Source: Candidatus Poribacteria bacterium
GTDB taxonomy: Bacteria > Poribacteria > WGA-4E > WGA-3G
Assembly: GCA_022826805.1 (NCBI GenBank)
Contig: JAJDUH010000027.1
Span: 17,309 to 81,308, forward strand
Direction of reading: 5' to 3'
Length of the DNA: 64,000 nt
Below are positions 16,222 to 24,772 of the stretch, piece by piece. The notes beneath the pieces were generated by a model. That model worked only from the letters and a program-made list of their open reading frames with translations, had not been told where the DNA came from and did not search any database. The translations under genes and the position numbers were made by a program. Position 1 is the first letter of the stretch. Every line of letters begins with the position of its first letter.

Positions 16222-16373
16222 GTCTGCCGCTGTTCGTTTTAATATAAACTTTGCCCTGTCTTACAATGTCTTGAGCATCCGGAGCAGAATTATAAACTCC
16301 CTACTAAAGCTCAATGAGATTATAACACAAAAGACTTCAATTGTCAAGATATTTCGGCGGAACACCGAAAGGA

Positions 16374-16526
16374 TTATTTTTTGGCCCCTGTCTCTTCAAC
16401 TTCAAGGGCATTGGGTTTCGCGATATGCCGAATGCCTGCAAAAAAAGCAGAAAGAACCAGGTAGCCACCACCAATACCAATGAGAGCACCCAAACCACCT
16501 ATAATGATTTCTACACCGTTAAACAT
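16374..16526 (-). CDS. Small single-pass membrane protein (50 aa)
   Basis: From ATG 16526 to TAA 16374, 50 residues: a short N-terminal MFNGVE, one glycine-rich hydrophobic helix (residues ~7-32, IIIGGLGALIGIGGGYLVL core) and a charged tail ending ETGAKK. A good ribosome-binding site, AAGGAGAG, lies 8 bp upstream and a promoter-like TTGCGC-17-TAGGAT further up. The GxxxG-like glycines suggest helix packing, hence a subunit or regulator of a membrane complex. It stands alone between endonuclease V and the NadD-like gene. It could be missed because of its size. Confidence 0.65.
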   Translation of the reverse strand: MFNGVEIIIGGLGALIGIGGGYLVLSAFFAGIRHIAKPNALEVEETGAKK

Positions 16527-16842
16527 GATAAGCTCTCCTTATTATAAAAAAAATTATGATAATCCTATATAAACTTTCAGTATTGCGCAAATGCAAATCT
16601 GTTACTGAAAGTGTTGGTAAAATAAACGAGAGTATTAGTTAATCGGTTTCGGATTTATTTGTGAATCCTTGTTAATCAACGCTGCAAGAATCGTGCCATC
16701 GCAAAAACCCTGAAAAATCGGTGTAAAATCCAACGAAGTGTATATTATTTGACACAACTGGACAGTAATTCTAAAAAAATGTGGTGAAATGAAAACACTG
16801 TATTATGATTTTGCTTGAGCTGTAGGAAATTGGAGAAATTGG
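16527..16842. other. 316-bp gap
   Basis: Apart from the ribosome-binding site and promoter-like sequence of the 50-residue gene (16562-16590) and AT-rich text, I see no gene, repeat or RNA. Confidence 0.5.
16562..16590 (-). promoter_or_regulatory. Possible promoter of the 50-aa membrane protein
   Basis: On the minus strand TTGCGC (16590-16585), 17 bp, TAGGAT (16567-16562). The -10 box matches four of six bases; transcription would start near 16555, leaving a ~28-nt leader with AAGGAGAG. Confidence 0.4.
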
Positions 16843-17634
16843 TTATTCTGTATGAATGGGTTTAGAAAGGAATTCGAGAATACTGGGAGGCACGAGGTGT
16901 TCAATAGCCTTGTCTTGTTCTAACAGTTCGCGGACTTCTGTTGAAGACATATAGGCATAAACGTCAGGCAGCGGAATACACGAAACATAGGGAGCATATT
17001 GGCGAATCTCAGGTTCCGCCATAAATGCCTCTATTGTTTTGATATCTGCCTCTGCCCGATTCGCGACAATAAAGCGAGCGGCGACAAATAACGCCTGCAA
17101 TTCTGTGTGAAAATCTCTGTAGTATTTCGGATCGAAAATCCTCACCAAGGTATCATACCCGACAATGAAGTGGAATTCGGTGTTTGGTGGTAGGACGGCT
17201 TTTAAAGCGGCGACCTTATCAATATATCTACCGTGGCTTGATACACCAACAGAAAACCTTGGGCGGCTCTCTACATATTTCTTGAGCGTTAGGAGTCTCG
17301 CCGCAAGTGGCAAGCCGAACACATCTTTATCCACATTTGCTTTCGCGAGGAGTAGGAGCATCTCATCGAATTGGTACGCAGTAAGGGTGTCCTCTACCAT
17401 TTTCGCATGGGCGAGCGTCAACGGGTTAAAGGATCCCGAAAAAATACCCAGTTTTCCTGCACGCCGCAACGGTGGTCTGGCACGGTGGATAAGTTCTATT
17501 CGCGGTGGTCCTGACGGATCCAATCCGCTAAAGAGTTCAGTGAACCGCTCATAGTCGGGGTGACGTTTACATTCTTGGGTTAATAGGTTCAGTAGTGTGT
17601 TTGTCATCTTGTTTCGTGCGATCGTTAATTCCAT
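16843..17634 (-). CDS. NadD-like nicotinate/nicotinamide nucleotide adenylyltransferase
   Basis: 263 residues from ATG 17634; ATG 17607 is also possible and a longer frame would begin with TTG inside mazG. The nucleotidyltransferase signature G-x-F-N-P (GIFSGSFNPLTLAH) and the C-terminal ISSTxxR-like motif (YMSSTEVRELL) are present, as in NadD, which adenylates nicotinate mononucleotide to make NAD. The ~40-residue N-terminal extension and divergent middle mean that a different adenylylated substrate is possible. It is the last gene of a four-gene minus-strand run. Confidence 0.75.
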   Translation of the reverse strand: MELTIARNKMTNTLLNLLTQECKRHPDYERFTELFSGLDPSGPPRIELIHRARPPLRRAGKLGIFSGSFNPLTLAHAKMVEDTLTAYQFDEMLLLLAKANVDKDVFGLPLAARLLTLKKYVESRPRFSVGVSSHGRYIDKVAALKAVLPPNTEFHFIVGYDTLVRIFDPKYYRDFHTELQALFVAARFIVANRAEADIKTIEAFMAEPEIRQYAPYVSCIPLPDVYAYMSSTEVRELLEQDKAIEHLVPPSILEFLSKPIHTE

Positions 17635-17666
17635 CAAAGGCTTGTGTGAAAGTGAAAAAGGCAGAA

Positions 17667-18458
17667 TTACCCCGCTTTGGTTTCTGCTTTCTTGGCTTCT
17701 TCCCAAACGGTGTCGAGACTCTCTAAGTCTTGCGCTTCAAAGTTCGTCCCGAGGCGCTCTAATTCTGCTTCCATCCATTTGAAGCGAGCTATAAACTTAC
17801 GATTTGCCTGTCGTAACGTCTCTTCAGCTTGGATTTCCATAAAACGACACAGATTAACGATAGCGAACAACAGATCGCCGAGTTCCATCGCAACTGCGTC
17901 AGGTTCATCAGTGCTGATACTGGTTTTCACCTCTTCAAGTTCCTCTTCGACCTTGGCAATCACATCGGTCAGTTCTTCCCAATCGAAACCGACCCGCGCC
18001 GCTCGACCTTGTATCTTCTGAGCGCGAAGCAGTGTAGGCATCGCGTTCGGGATCCCGTCAAGCACCGATTTCCTGTCCTCGTAACCTGTCTCTTGGCGTT
18101 TGATTGCCTCCCAATTTTTCACTACCGCTTCTGAATCCTCAACATCAACATCGCCAAAAACATGCGGATGGCGTCGGATTAGTTTTTCTGTCAATGTTTC
18201 GATCACTGCGTAGATGTCGAAATTCTTATCCTCGTCTGCAATTTGCGCTTGGAGCATGACATTCAAGAGGAGATCACCCAGTTCCTCTTTCAGTTTACTC
18301 GGATCACCTGTATCAATTGCTTCAAGCGTTTCATAAGTTTCCTCAATGAGCGTCGATTTCAGCGTTTCATGGGTCTGCTCCCGATCCCACGGACACCCGT
18401 TTTCGCTCCTTAAGGTTGCTATGACATCAACAAGTTCTTCAAATAACTCTTTAGACAT
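17667..18458 (-). CDS. mazG: MazG nucleoside triphosphate pyrophosphohydrolase
   Basis: 263 residues, the full two-domain length. MazG hydrolyses (d)NTPs to monophosphates and pyrophosphate, cleansing damaged nucleotides or lowering ppGpp. The N-terminal metal motif is clear: CPWDREQTHETL followed by LIEETYETLEAI and EELGDLLLNV (E-E-x-x-E...E-x-x-D). The second domain repeats it (KVEEELEEV; ELGDLLFAIVNL). It starts 10 bp downstream of the esterase gene and ends before the NadD-like gene; a nucleotide-metabolism link with NadD is plausible. Confidence 0.93.
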   Translation of the reverse strand: MSKELFEELVDVIATLRSENGCPWDREQTHETLKSTLIEETYETLEAIDTGDPSKLKEELGDLLLNVMLQAQIADEDKNFDIYAVIETLTEKLIRRHPHVFGDVDVEDSEAVVKNWEAIKRQETGYEDRKSVLDGIPNAMPTLLRAQKIQGRAARVGFDWEELTDVIAKVEEELEEVKTSISTDEPDAVAMELGDLLFAIVNLCRFMEIQAEETLRQANRKFIARFKWMEAELERLGTNFEAQDLESLDTVWEEAKKAETKAG

Positions 18459-18468
18459 AAAATCTCCT

Positions 18469-19713
18469 TTATTTCATCCCTGTTCTCTTTTTCAATTCGT
18501 TCACGTGTTTTTGGACCTTTGGATAGTGTTCTGCTTCCTTGAAATGGGTGAGATAGAGTTTATACAGCTGCAGCGCACGAGCATATTTTTTTTCTGCTTC
18601 TGCATCACGGGCGCGCCCCTCTAACGCATCAGCTTTCGCGTTCAACAACTCGCGAAGGGCTTGAGAGGCATATTCGGCAAAAATACTCCCAGTATATGTG
18701 TCTCGGAGGGTCTCTAACGCCTTCACCGATTCAGCATACGGTTTCTCGTCTGCCTTCTTTTTAATCTGGTCGAGCTGCGTCTTAGCTATTCTAACAAGGC
18801 GTATTGCTGATTTTTTCGCATGCCGACACACCTCTGTATCGGGCAAAATTTTCGAAATCTGATCATAAAGTGTGAACGCTTCACCCAGCCTATTGTCCCT
18901 CTCAGCGGCTTGTGCTATCGCAAATCCTGATTCAGCCTGCTTTGCCGGGCCATAAGCGATGAGCCATTCCTGCATTTTTGTCTTCTTTAACCACTCTGGA
19001 GAAAGCTTGTGTGTTTCATCTGGCCATGCCTCAAACGTCACATCAGCACCCCAATTCCTGTAATATTGCGCCGCGCGTTTTGCGCGTGGATAATGCGGAT
19101 CATCGAGTGCTCCGACACCAAAAAAGACTGGATGCTCGCGAATCAGTTCCAGCGACGGTGGGTTCATATCCATGTCGCGTCTGCCCGCACCGAGGATAAG
19201 TCTTCCTGCTAATTGATCTAACAATTGTTCACCTAAAACGGTTGTCGAATATCCGCCTTGGCTATAGCCACCCATAAAGATGTACGCTGTTGCGATATGC
19301 AATCGTGCTGAGAGTAGCACCAGCACCTCCTCAAAGAAGCGTATGTCCGCAGCGGTTTCGTAAGGACTAAGCCCCTTATAGTAGGTGTCAGTCGCGTAGT
19401 TCATACCCACAACGATAAATCCTCTGCCTTTTGTTATCCTTTTGAACATCCACGTCGTTGCTGTTCCACCCATGCCGTGGTAATAAAAAAGAACAGGAAA
19501 AGGACGTTTGTCTGTATAATCGACGGGAACATAAACCAGAAACGTCTTCTCTGCTTGCGGGGCTGTAATGCGGACTTCTGTACCGGGCGACATTTCGGGC
19601 ATATCAGCGGCAGGCGTTCCACAGAGCAGAAGCAGCACGAGTGTGCTAAAACAAACCGTCCTCGCGCCGCAAGGCGAATCGTTAGTGAAGTAGAGAAAAA
19701 AATGTGTGTTCAT
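18469..19713 (-). CDS. Exported alpha/beta-hydrolase with helical C-terminal repeat region
   Basis: 414 residues. A hydrophobic segment (residues ~18-33) looks like a signal peptide after a long N-terminal region. Residues ~48-250 form an esterase/PHB-depolymerase-like alpha/beta-hydrolase with nucleophile S151 in GGYSQGG, an acid near D204/D205 (GALDDPH) and H235 (DETHKLS). The C-terminal ~150 residues are charged helices with TPR-like character (YARALQLYKLYLTHFKEAEHY). Such proteins hydrolyse esters or peptides outside the cytoplasm; the substrate is unknown. The start codon overlaps the upstream stop by 4 bp (ATGA). Confidence 0.75.
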   Translation of the reverse strand: MNTHFFLYFTNDSPCGARTVCFSTLVLLLLCGTPAADMPEMSPGTEVRITAPQAEKTFLVYVPVDYTDKRPFPVLFYYHGMGGTATTWMFKRITKGRGFIVVGMNYATDTYYKGLSPYETAADIRFFEEVLVLLSARLHIATAYIFMGGYSQGGYSTTVLGEQLLDQLAGRLILGAGRRDMDMNPPSLELIREHPVFFGVGALDDPHYPRAKRAAQYYRNWGADVTFEAWPDETHKLSPEWLKKTKMQEWLIAYGPAKQAESGFAIAQAAERDNRLGEAFTLYDQISKILPDTEVCRHAKKSAIRLVRIAKTQLDQIKKKADEKPYAESVKALETLRDTYTGSIFAEYASQALRELLNAKADALEGRARDAEAEKKYARALQLYKLYLTHFKEAEHYPKVQKHVNELKKRTGMK

Positions 19714-20411
19714 GCGTCAGTGGCGTCTTCCTGGAGCGTTTCTAATTGAATAATCAGTTGACCTAATTGCAACCGCAACAATAACATATAAATTTGCATC
19801 AGAAGTGTAACCTGTCCCTCAGTCGGCAAATCGCTGGTATCTATGACTGTAAGTAGTTCGTCTGCACGCTCACGCACCTGTGCTGCTTTATCCAAGTCAT
19901 CTTCTGTCGTTTCCGGTGTGCTCTCTTTAATAAACTGCCAGATGCGATCTTGAATTTCGAGCAAGTAATTTTTTGCCATCGCCGTGCGTGCCCGTTTCGC
20001 AGAATCCACCCAGATCGTATTCGCCTTCCAATTGAGCATAAATGCCGCACTATTGATAAGGACATCTCGGAGGCTATCTTCGCCTGAGAGGAGTTCCTCA
20101 ATATTGGTAATACCTTCCGCTTCTGCAGAGAAGGTTCGCACGCGCGTATACTCCTTCAGATTTTTCAACATCAGTTCGTTTTCAGCGATAAGATGCCAAA
20201 GATCTGCACTCGTTGAAAGCAGTATCTCTATACGATCACAAACCGTACTTGGAAATTGCGCACGGATGCAAGAGTAGTGGAGACTGTGGAGCTGACTCCG
20301 AAAGCCTTGCAAACTCTCAGTCGTTTGCATCGTTGATGAGCGGACGATATGTGGGAGAATTTCTCTCCGAATCTGGTTCAAAAGTGTGGGAATAGTACGT
20401 TCAGCATTCAT
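19710..20411 (-). CDS. Helical hypothetical protein
   Basis: 233 residues, nearly all predicted helix, with long amphipathic stretches and a leucine-rich C-terminus (QIYMLLLRLQLGQLIIQLETL). No signal peptide, cofactor or catalytic motif is visible. It overlaps the esterase gene by 4 bp and starts the four-gene run esterase-mazG-NadD-like. A coiled-coil or scaffold role is possible, but I do not recognise the family. No ribosome-binding site is obvious upstream. Confidence 0.6.
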   Translation of the reverse strand: MNAERTIPTLLNQIRREILPHIVRSSTMQTTESLQGFRSQLHSLHYSCIRAQFPSTVCDRIEILLSTSADLWHLIAENELMLKNLKEYTRVRTFSAEAEGITNIEELLSGEDSLRDVLINSAAFMLNWKANTIWVDSAKRARTAMAKNYLLEIQDRIWQFIKESTPETTEDDLDKAAQVRERADELLTVIDTSDLPTEGQVTLLMQIYMLLLRLQLGQLIIQLETLQEDATDA

Positions 20412-20537
20412 TTTTCGGTTATTGTGTAGAAATGATCCTTGAATACAATAGCTTACTGCGGATTACACAAGTCGAGAACGCTTATCAGCGCAATCCTCTT
20501 TCTTAATAGCGTAGCAGGTTTCCTCTAAAAAGTCAAC

Positions 20538-20567
20538 TTGACTATCATGTAAAAGGCATGTTAAAAT
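20538..20567 (+). promoter_or_regulatory. Sigma70-type promoter for the Cys-less redoxin gene
   Basis: TTGACT (20538-20543), 18-bp spacer, TGT then TAAAAT (20562-20567). An ATG at 20566 overlaps the -10 box and so cannot be the start; this selects ATG 20602. Confidence 0.6.
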
Positions 20568-20601
20568 GGTAAATAAGAAACACAAGGGACCGTTGACTTC
20601 T

Positions 20602-21162
20602 ATGAAACCGCTTATTGCTGCGCTCATTACTATCACACTCTTTGCGCCGTTTGTAAGTTTCGCTGACGAAAGAACCGAAACAGGACCTCCAAAAGTTGGT
20701 GATACGGCACCCGATTTTCTGCTCCAGGATGTTGACGAGAAGGAACATAGTCTGAAGAAACTTCGAGGCAAGCTCGTTTTCCTCATTATGGGTAACAGAA
20801 AGATTCGGAAGGAAGATGACAAATGGGCGGAGGCGTTCCAGAAGGACTACCAAGAGATAACAGAGGTTACCGCCTATATCATTGCCGACCTGCGGAGCGT
20901 CCCTGGATTCATACCGAAAGGCTTTATCAGGGGACAACTCAAAAAAAATCCGCCTCCTGTGGGATTCCTGTTGGACTGGAAAGGGGAAGTCCATGAACGG
21001 TATCAGACTGAAGAAAAGAAACCGACGCTTTATCTAATCTCGCAGAAAGGTACCATTGTATTTCACCGAAAAGCGAATTTTAAATCCGAAATTTACGCTG
21101 AGCTTAAAAAAGAAATCGACAAACTTTTAGAGATGGCTAAAAATAAAGACGAAAGGAAATAA
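20602..21162 (+). CDS. Exported thioredoxin-fold (redoxin-like) protein without cysteines
   Basis: 186 residues from ATG 20602, with a clear signal peptide (MKPLIAALITITLFAPFVSFA). The mature part follows the AhpC/TSA-redoxin pattern (VGDTAPDFLLQDVD, then LRGKLVFLIM), but the place where CxxC or a peroxidatic cysteine should be reads GNRKI, and there is no cysteine in the whole protein. It therefore cannot do thiol redox chemistry and may be a periplasmic binding or scaffold protein. The C-terminus is lysine-rich. It ends 2 bp before the epimerase start, so the two are probably co-transcribed. Confidence 0.75.
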   Translation: MKPLIAALITITLFAPFVSFADERTETGPPKVGDTAPDFLLQDVDEKEHSLKKLRGKLVFLIMGNRKIRKEDDKWAEAFQKDYQEITEVTAYIIADLRSVPGFIPKGFIRGQLKKNPPPVGFLLDWKGEVHERYQTEEKKPTLYLISQKGTIVFHRKANFKSEIYAELKKEIDKLLEMAKNKDERK

Positions 21163-21164
21163 TC

Positions 21165-22136
21165 ATGAAATATCTCGTTACCGGTTGTGCTGGATTCATC
21201 GGATGGAGAGTGACGGAGTTCTTACTTGAAGCAGGGCATACCGTTGTTGGGATCGATAACGTAAACGCCTCCTATGATCCACAAGTCAAGCAATGGAGAC
21301 TTGAGCAACTCGAAGGTGCCCCAAATTTCCACTTCCACTGTGCAGACATCTGTGACCGGGATGAACTGCGAACAATATTTGATTCCCCTTATGACGCTGT
21401 AATTAACCTCGCTGCGCGCGCCGGGGTCCGAGACTCTGTTGAAGATCCATGGGCATATATTGACACGAACGTGACCGGCACGCTGAATCTACTGGAATTG
21501 TGCCGTGAGTTTGAGGTGAACAAATTTGTGTTGGCGTCAACCTCAAGCCTCTACGGTTCGGGGAACGACCTTCCGTTCAGTGAGGAGACGAATACAGACA
21601 AACTATTGTCCCCTTATGCTGCTTCAAAAAAGGGTGCCGAAGCCATCTGTCATAGTTATCATCATCTCTACGGCATTGACGTCACAGTTTTCCGATTTTT
21701 CACCGTCTATGGACCCGCTGGCAGGCCCGATATGAGCGCATTTCGCTTTGTACACTGGATTAGTGAGGGGAAACCGGTTATTGTTTATGGCGACGGCAAA
21801 GAATCCTCACGGGACTATACCTATCTTGATGATATTGCCAGGGGCGTGATTGCAGGGTTGAAACCGATCAAGTACGAAGTGATAAATCTCGGTTCAGACA
21901 CTCCTATTGTACTCATTGATACGATTCGATTGATAGAGGAGTTGGTCGGCAAGAAAGCGATGCTCTCCCATCAGCCCTTTCATCCAGCAGATGCCCGTGC
22001 TACATGGGCAAACATCCAAAAAGCCGAAAAACTCTTGGGGTGGCGACCACAGGTTACTTTTCGGGAAGGTATAACTGCACTCGTCGAATGGTATCAGGCG
22101 AATCGCGATTGGGCAAAGCACATTCAAACAGACTAA
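21165..22136 (+). CDS. NAD-dependent nucleotide-sugar epimerase/dehydratase
   Basis: 323 residues, the usual size of an extended short-chain dehydrogenase. The NAD-binding GCAGFIG sits at residues 7-13 and the catalytic pair is Y151-x-x-x-K155 (PYAASKKGAE), with an upstream STSSLYG serine/threonine. The VYGPxGRPDM segment and YLDDIARGV are typical of UDP-glucuronate and UDP-glucose 4-epimerases, so a role in polysaccharide precursor supply is likely. I cannot fix the sugar. The ribosome-binding site is inside the upstream gene's end. Confidence 0.88.
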   Translation: MKYLVTGCAGFIGWRVTEFLLEAGHTVVGIDNVNASYDPQVKQWRLEQLEGAPNFHFHCADICDRDELRTIFDSPYDAVINLAARAGVRDSVEDPWAYIDTNVTGTLNLLELCREFEVNKFVLASTSSLYGSGNDLPFSEETNTDKLLSPYAASKKGAEAICHSYHHLYGIDVTVFRFFTVYGPAGRPDMSAFRFVHWISEGKPVIVYGDGKESSRDYTYLDDIARGVIAGLKPIKYEVINLGSDTPIVLIDTIRLIEELVGKKAMLSHQPFHPADARATWANIQKAEKLLGWRPQVTFREGITALVEWYQANRDWAKHIQTD

Positions 22137-22151
22137 ACCGCAGCCATAGTT

Positions 22152-22739
22152 TTAAGTCAATAGAGCGACCGCCTTTTTTAAGGCATCTGCATCTACTTTT
22201 ATTTTCGCGTTTACTGCCTCGCGTTGCACATAGTTCAATGTATGTTCGGGACTCATCGGAGCGGCGATGTCCTGAACAATCTTGTGCAGACGTCTCACAT
22301 CGGCTTTCTTAATGCCGGTTTCTGCTTCTACGCGGGTATGTAGGGCAGCGGGTGTTTCTGGTTCTTTAGTAGGTGCGGTGCGCTTGGAACGAGTCCCGTT
22401 GGTTTTCGACTTTCGGGTTCCAGATGAAGCAGACGCCGTTTTCGGTTGACGGGTCCGTTTGCGAGGCGTCTTCTGTCTGGGAGACTGGATCTTTCCGACT
22501 TCAAGTGATTTGATGCCGCACTCCTTACATAATTTCGCTGTGGCATCCGCCAAAGTCATCGTTACAACCAATTCGCTAATTGCCCCGCAGAGATCGCATT
22601 CGACAAGGTCTTCAATGCTTGTTAGAATCTCTGCATGTATTGCCAACATTTTTGCCTTGTCGGTTTTTGTCTGCTTTTCTTTTTGGCAGAGATTAATCAG
22701 TTTCTGTGCCGCTTTCTCAATTGTGTCTAAATGTCCCAT
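22152..22739 (-). CDS. Zinc-ribbon-like hypothetical protein with basic linker
   Basis: 195 residues. An N-terminal helix (1-45) is followed by a CDLCG...CKECG pair of CxxC knuckles about 23 residues apart, likely a zinc ribbon. A low-complexity Lys/Arg/Thr/Ser/Pro linker covers residues ~88-140 and a C-terminal helical domain ends the protein. This layout suggests nucleic-acid binding, perhaps a small regulator. GGGGGAGAG precedes the ATG. It converges with the epimerase, leaving 15 bp between stops. Family unknown to me. Confidence 0.65.
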   Translation of the reverse strand: MGHLDTIEKAAQKLINLCQKEKQTKTDKAKMLAIHAEILTSIEDLVECDLCGAISELVVTMTLADATAKLCKECGIKSLEVGKIQSPRQKTPRKRTRQPKTASASSGTRKSKTNGTRSKRTAPTKEPETPAALHTRVEAETGIKKADVRRLHKIVQDIAAPMSPEHTLNYVQREAVNAKIKVDADALKKAVALLT

Positions 22740-22825
22740 CTCTCCCCCAAAGCTATGAAATACAGCGGTTTAGAACTCAGCTATGCTCTCAGTCACAGAG
22801 TGTTATAGTGTGTTATTCCGACCAA

Positions 22826-24412
22826 TTACTTATCCTGCAGCGAGCCAACAATCCCTTTATCCGTATAAAGTTTATATTCAAAACTATCCATCAATGCTTC
22901 ACAACTCGCGGAGATAATATTTTCTGAGACGCCAACAGTTCGCCAACTCCGCTCTCCATCGCTCGCTTCAATAAGTACACGGACCTTTGAACCTGTTCCC
23001 GCTTTGGTATCCAGTACCCGGACCTTGTAATCTATCAGCCTAACCGTCTGTAATGCAGGATAGAACTGTTCAAGTGCTTTTCGGAGTGCCGTGTCGAGGG
23101 CGTTAACCGGACCATCGCCATCAGCGGCAGTGTGTGCAGTGAGACCATCCGGTGTTGTGACCTTTATTGTTGCTTCAGAACGCAAAGCGAAGTCACTGAA
23201 TTGCTCGATAATCACGCGAAAACCGACAGGCTCAAAAAAGGACTCGTGTCCGTTAAACACCTTGTATGTTAAAAGTTCAAACGATGCTTCAGCAGCTTCG
23301 TATTGGTAGCCTTCCTGTTCTGCTTCTTTGAGTTGCTTAAAGAGTTCCAACACCTGTGGTGAATTCTTGTCATAATCTGGATATTCCTTTTCGATCTTCT
23401 TCATAATCGTGCCGCGTCCCGCTTGATCGGATACGAGAATGCGTTGTGTATTGCCCACCTTCTCCGGTTCAATGTGTTCGTATGTAAGGCGGTTTTTGCG
23501 GATCGCATCCGTGTGCAAGCCTCCTTTGTGAGCAAAGGCAGAGCGTCCAACGTATGGTTGACGTTCATCATGCGGAAGATTAGCCAATTCACTGATGAGT
23601 CGTGAAATGTCTGTTATCCCCTGCAGCTGCGTCCCACTTAGGCACTCGATTCCGAGTTTGAGTTGAATCGTAGGAATGATGGAGGCGAGATTCGCATTGC
23701 CACATCGTTCACCGTAGCCGTTGAATGTCCCTTGCACGTGGGTCGCGCCTGCTTGCACCGCCAGCACGGAGTTCGCAGCACCCATGCCGGCATCGTTGTG
23801 TGTATGAATACCCACAGGCAGTGACAACTCGGAAAGCACGGCTTTTACACCTTCCTGGATTTCTAACGGCAGTCTACCGCCGTTCGTATCACAAAGGACG
23901 AGGCAACACGCACCACCAGTGGCAGCGGCTCGTAGCGTCTCTATAGCATACGCAGCGTCATCGGCGTAGCCATCAAAAAAGTGTTCTGCATCGTAAATCA
24001 CCTCACGACCATTTTCCACAAGGTAACGGACAGAATTTTCAATTAACGCCAAGTTCTCCGCTGGTGTCACCCGCAGAACGTCAGTTGCATGGAGTCGCCA
24101 ACTTTTCCCAAAAATTGTGATAGTCCTCGCGCCAGTATCCAGTAAGGCAGCCAAATTCGGGTCGGTATCGGGAGTATAAGTCGGGTAGTAGGTGCTGCCA
24201 AACGGTACAATAGTCGCTGTTTCTAATGCCATGCCTTTCGCACGCTTAAAAAATTCTATATCTTTCGGATTGGAACCCGGATAACCGCCCTCAATATAGC
24301 GAATACCTAATTTATCAAGTGCCTCTATAATGATAAGTTTATCTTCGACGGAAAATGCTACCCCTTCTGCTTGGCTTCCATCCCTGAGTGTTGTATCGTA
24401 AAATTCAACCAT
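22826..24412 (-). CDS. cimA: Citramalate synthase (CimA-type)
   Basis: 528 residues from ATG 24412 (a GTG at 24424 would add four). It belongs to the isopropylmalate/homocitrate synthase family: YDTTLRDGSQAEG near the N-terminus binds metal, and GIHTHNDAGMGAAN supplies the histidine ligands. The IEGGYPGSNPKD segment and the ~150-residue C-terminal LeuA regulatory dimer domain favour the CimA group, which condenses pyruvate and acetyl-CoA to citramalate for threonine-independent isoleucine synthesis. Feedback control by isoleucine is expected. A good promoter lies about 100 bp upstream. Confidence 0.9.
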   Translation of the reverse strand: MVEFYDTTLRDGSQAEGVAFSVEDKLIIIEALDKLGIRYIEGGYPGSNPKDIEFFKRAKGMALETATIVPFGSTYYPTYTPDTDPNLAALLDTGARTITIFGKSWRLHATDVLRVTPAENLALIENSVRYLVENGREVIYDAEHFFDGYADDAAYAIETLRAAATGGACCLVLCDTNGGRLPLEIQEGVKAVLSELSLPVGIHTHNDAGMGAANSVLAVQAGATHVQGTFNGYGERCGNANLASIIPTIQLKLGIECLSGTQLQGITDISRLISELANLPHDERQPYVGRSAFAHKGGLHTDAIRKNRLTYEHIEPEKVGNTQRILVSDQAGRGTIMKKIEKEYPDYDKNSPQVLELFKQLKEAEQEGYQYEAAEASFELLTYKVFNGHESFFEPVGFRVIIEQFSDFALRSEATIKVTTPDGLTAHTAADGDGPVNALDTALRKALEQFYPALQTVRLIDYKVRVLDTKAGTGSKVRVLIEASDGERSWRTVGVSENIISASCEALMDSFEYKLYTDKGIVGSLQDK

Positions 24413-24512
24413 GTTGCTTTTCACAGCAAGTTTTGGCTTGCAAACTACGCCAAAATTCGGTGTCTCCTTTTATGCGTTTATGTCGTCATTCCTGTCTAAT
24501 TTACCTACACAT

Positions 24513-24541
24513 ATTTTACCACATTTTAGGGGAAAAGTCAA
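24513..24541 (-). promoter_or_regulatory. Promoter of cimA
   Basis: On the minus strand TTGACT (24541-24536), 17-bp spacer, TAAAAT (24518-24513). The leader to ATG 24412 would be about 95 nt; I see no attenuator hairpin in it. Confidence 0.6.
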
Positions 24542-24560
24542 ATTCTGTCTATGTTTTACA

Positions 24561-24672
24561 GGGCTATTTAGTTTTAAAAGTAGTAGGCACACGCCGTGTG
24601 CCGTAACAGGTGTAGCAATTGCGTTTTATATGTTTTTGCTTCACATAGATAAACTGAAACTAAATGACCCTA
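24561..24672. repeat. TIR-bounded repeat element A
   Basis: The left end GGCTATTTAGTTTTAAA and the right end GAAACTAAATGACCCTA face each other. The same two end types, in swapped positions, bound 53047-53205, and a lone right-type end is at 63861-63878. The interior holds a GGCACA...TGTGCC hairpin and no gene. Confidence 0.6.
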
Positions 24673-24737
24673 ATGTTTTACGCACTACTGAAAACTGAAA
24701 ACTGACTACTGAAAACTAATGTTCTATCCGTTTGTAT

Positions 24738-24766
24738 TTGGATAATACACATAATTATGATATATT
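24738..24766 (+). promoter_or_regulatory. Promoter of the PBP4-like gene, possibly leaderless
   Basis: TTGGAT (24738-24743), 17 bp, TATATT (24761-24766). A start 7 bp after the -10 falls on the A of ATG 24773, and no ribosome-binding site is present, which fits a leaderless mRNA. Confidence 0.45.
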
Positions 24767-24772
24767 AAAATT

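Larger units (their letters stand above)
24425..24772. other. Divergent noncoding gap between cimA and the PBP4-like gene
   Basis: It contains outward promoters for both genes, the TIR-bounded element at 24561-24672 with an internal GGCACACGCCGTGTGCC palindrome, and an ACTACTGAAAACTGAAAACT low-complexity run (24680-24718). No gene seen. Confidence 0.6.

Noticed and set aside
16220..16547. Plus-strand frames of 68-87 codons across 16.2-16.5 kb
   Set aside because: They run antisense over the 50-residue minus-strand gene, lack a ribosome-binding site and have no protein-like composition.
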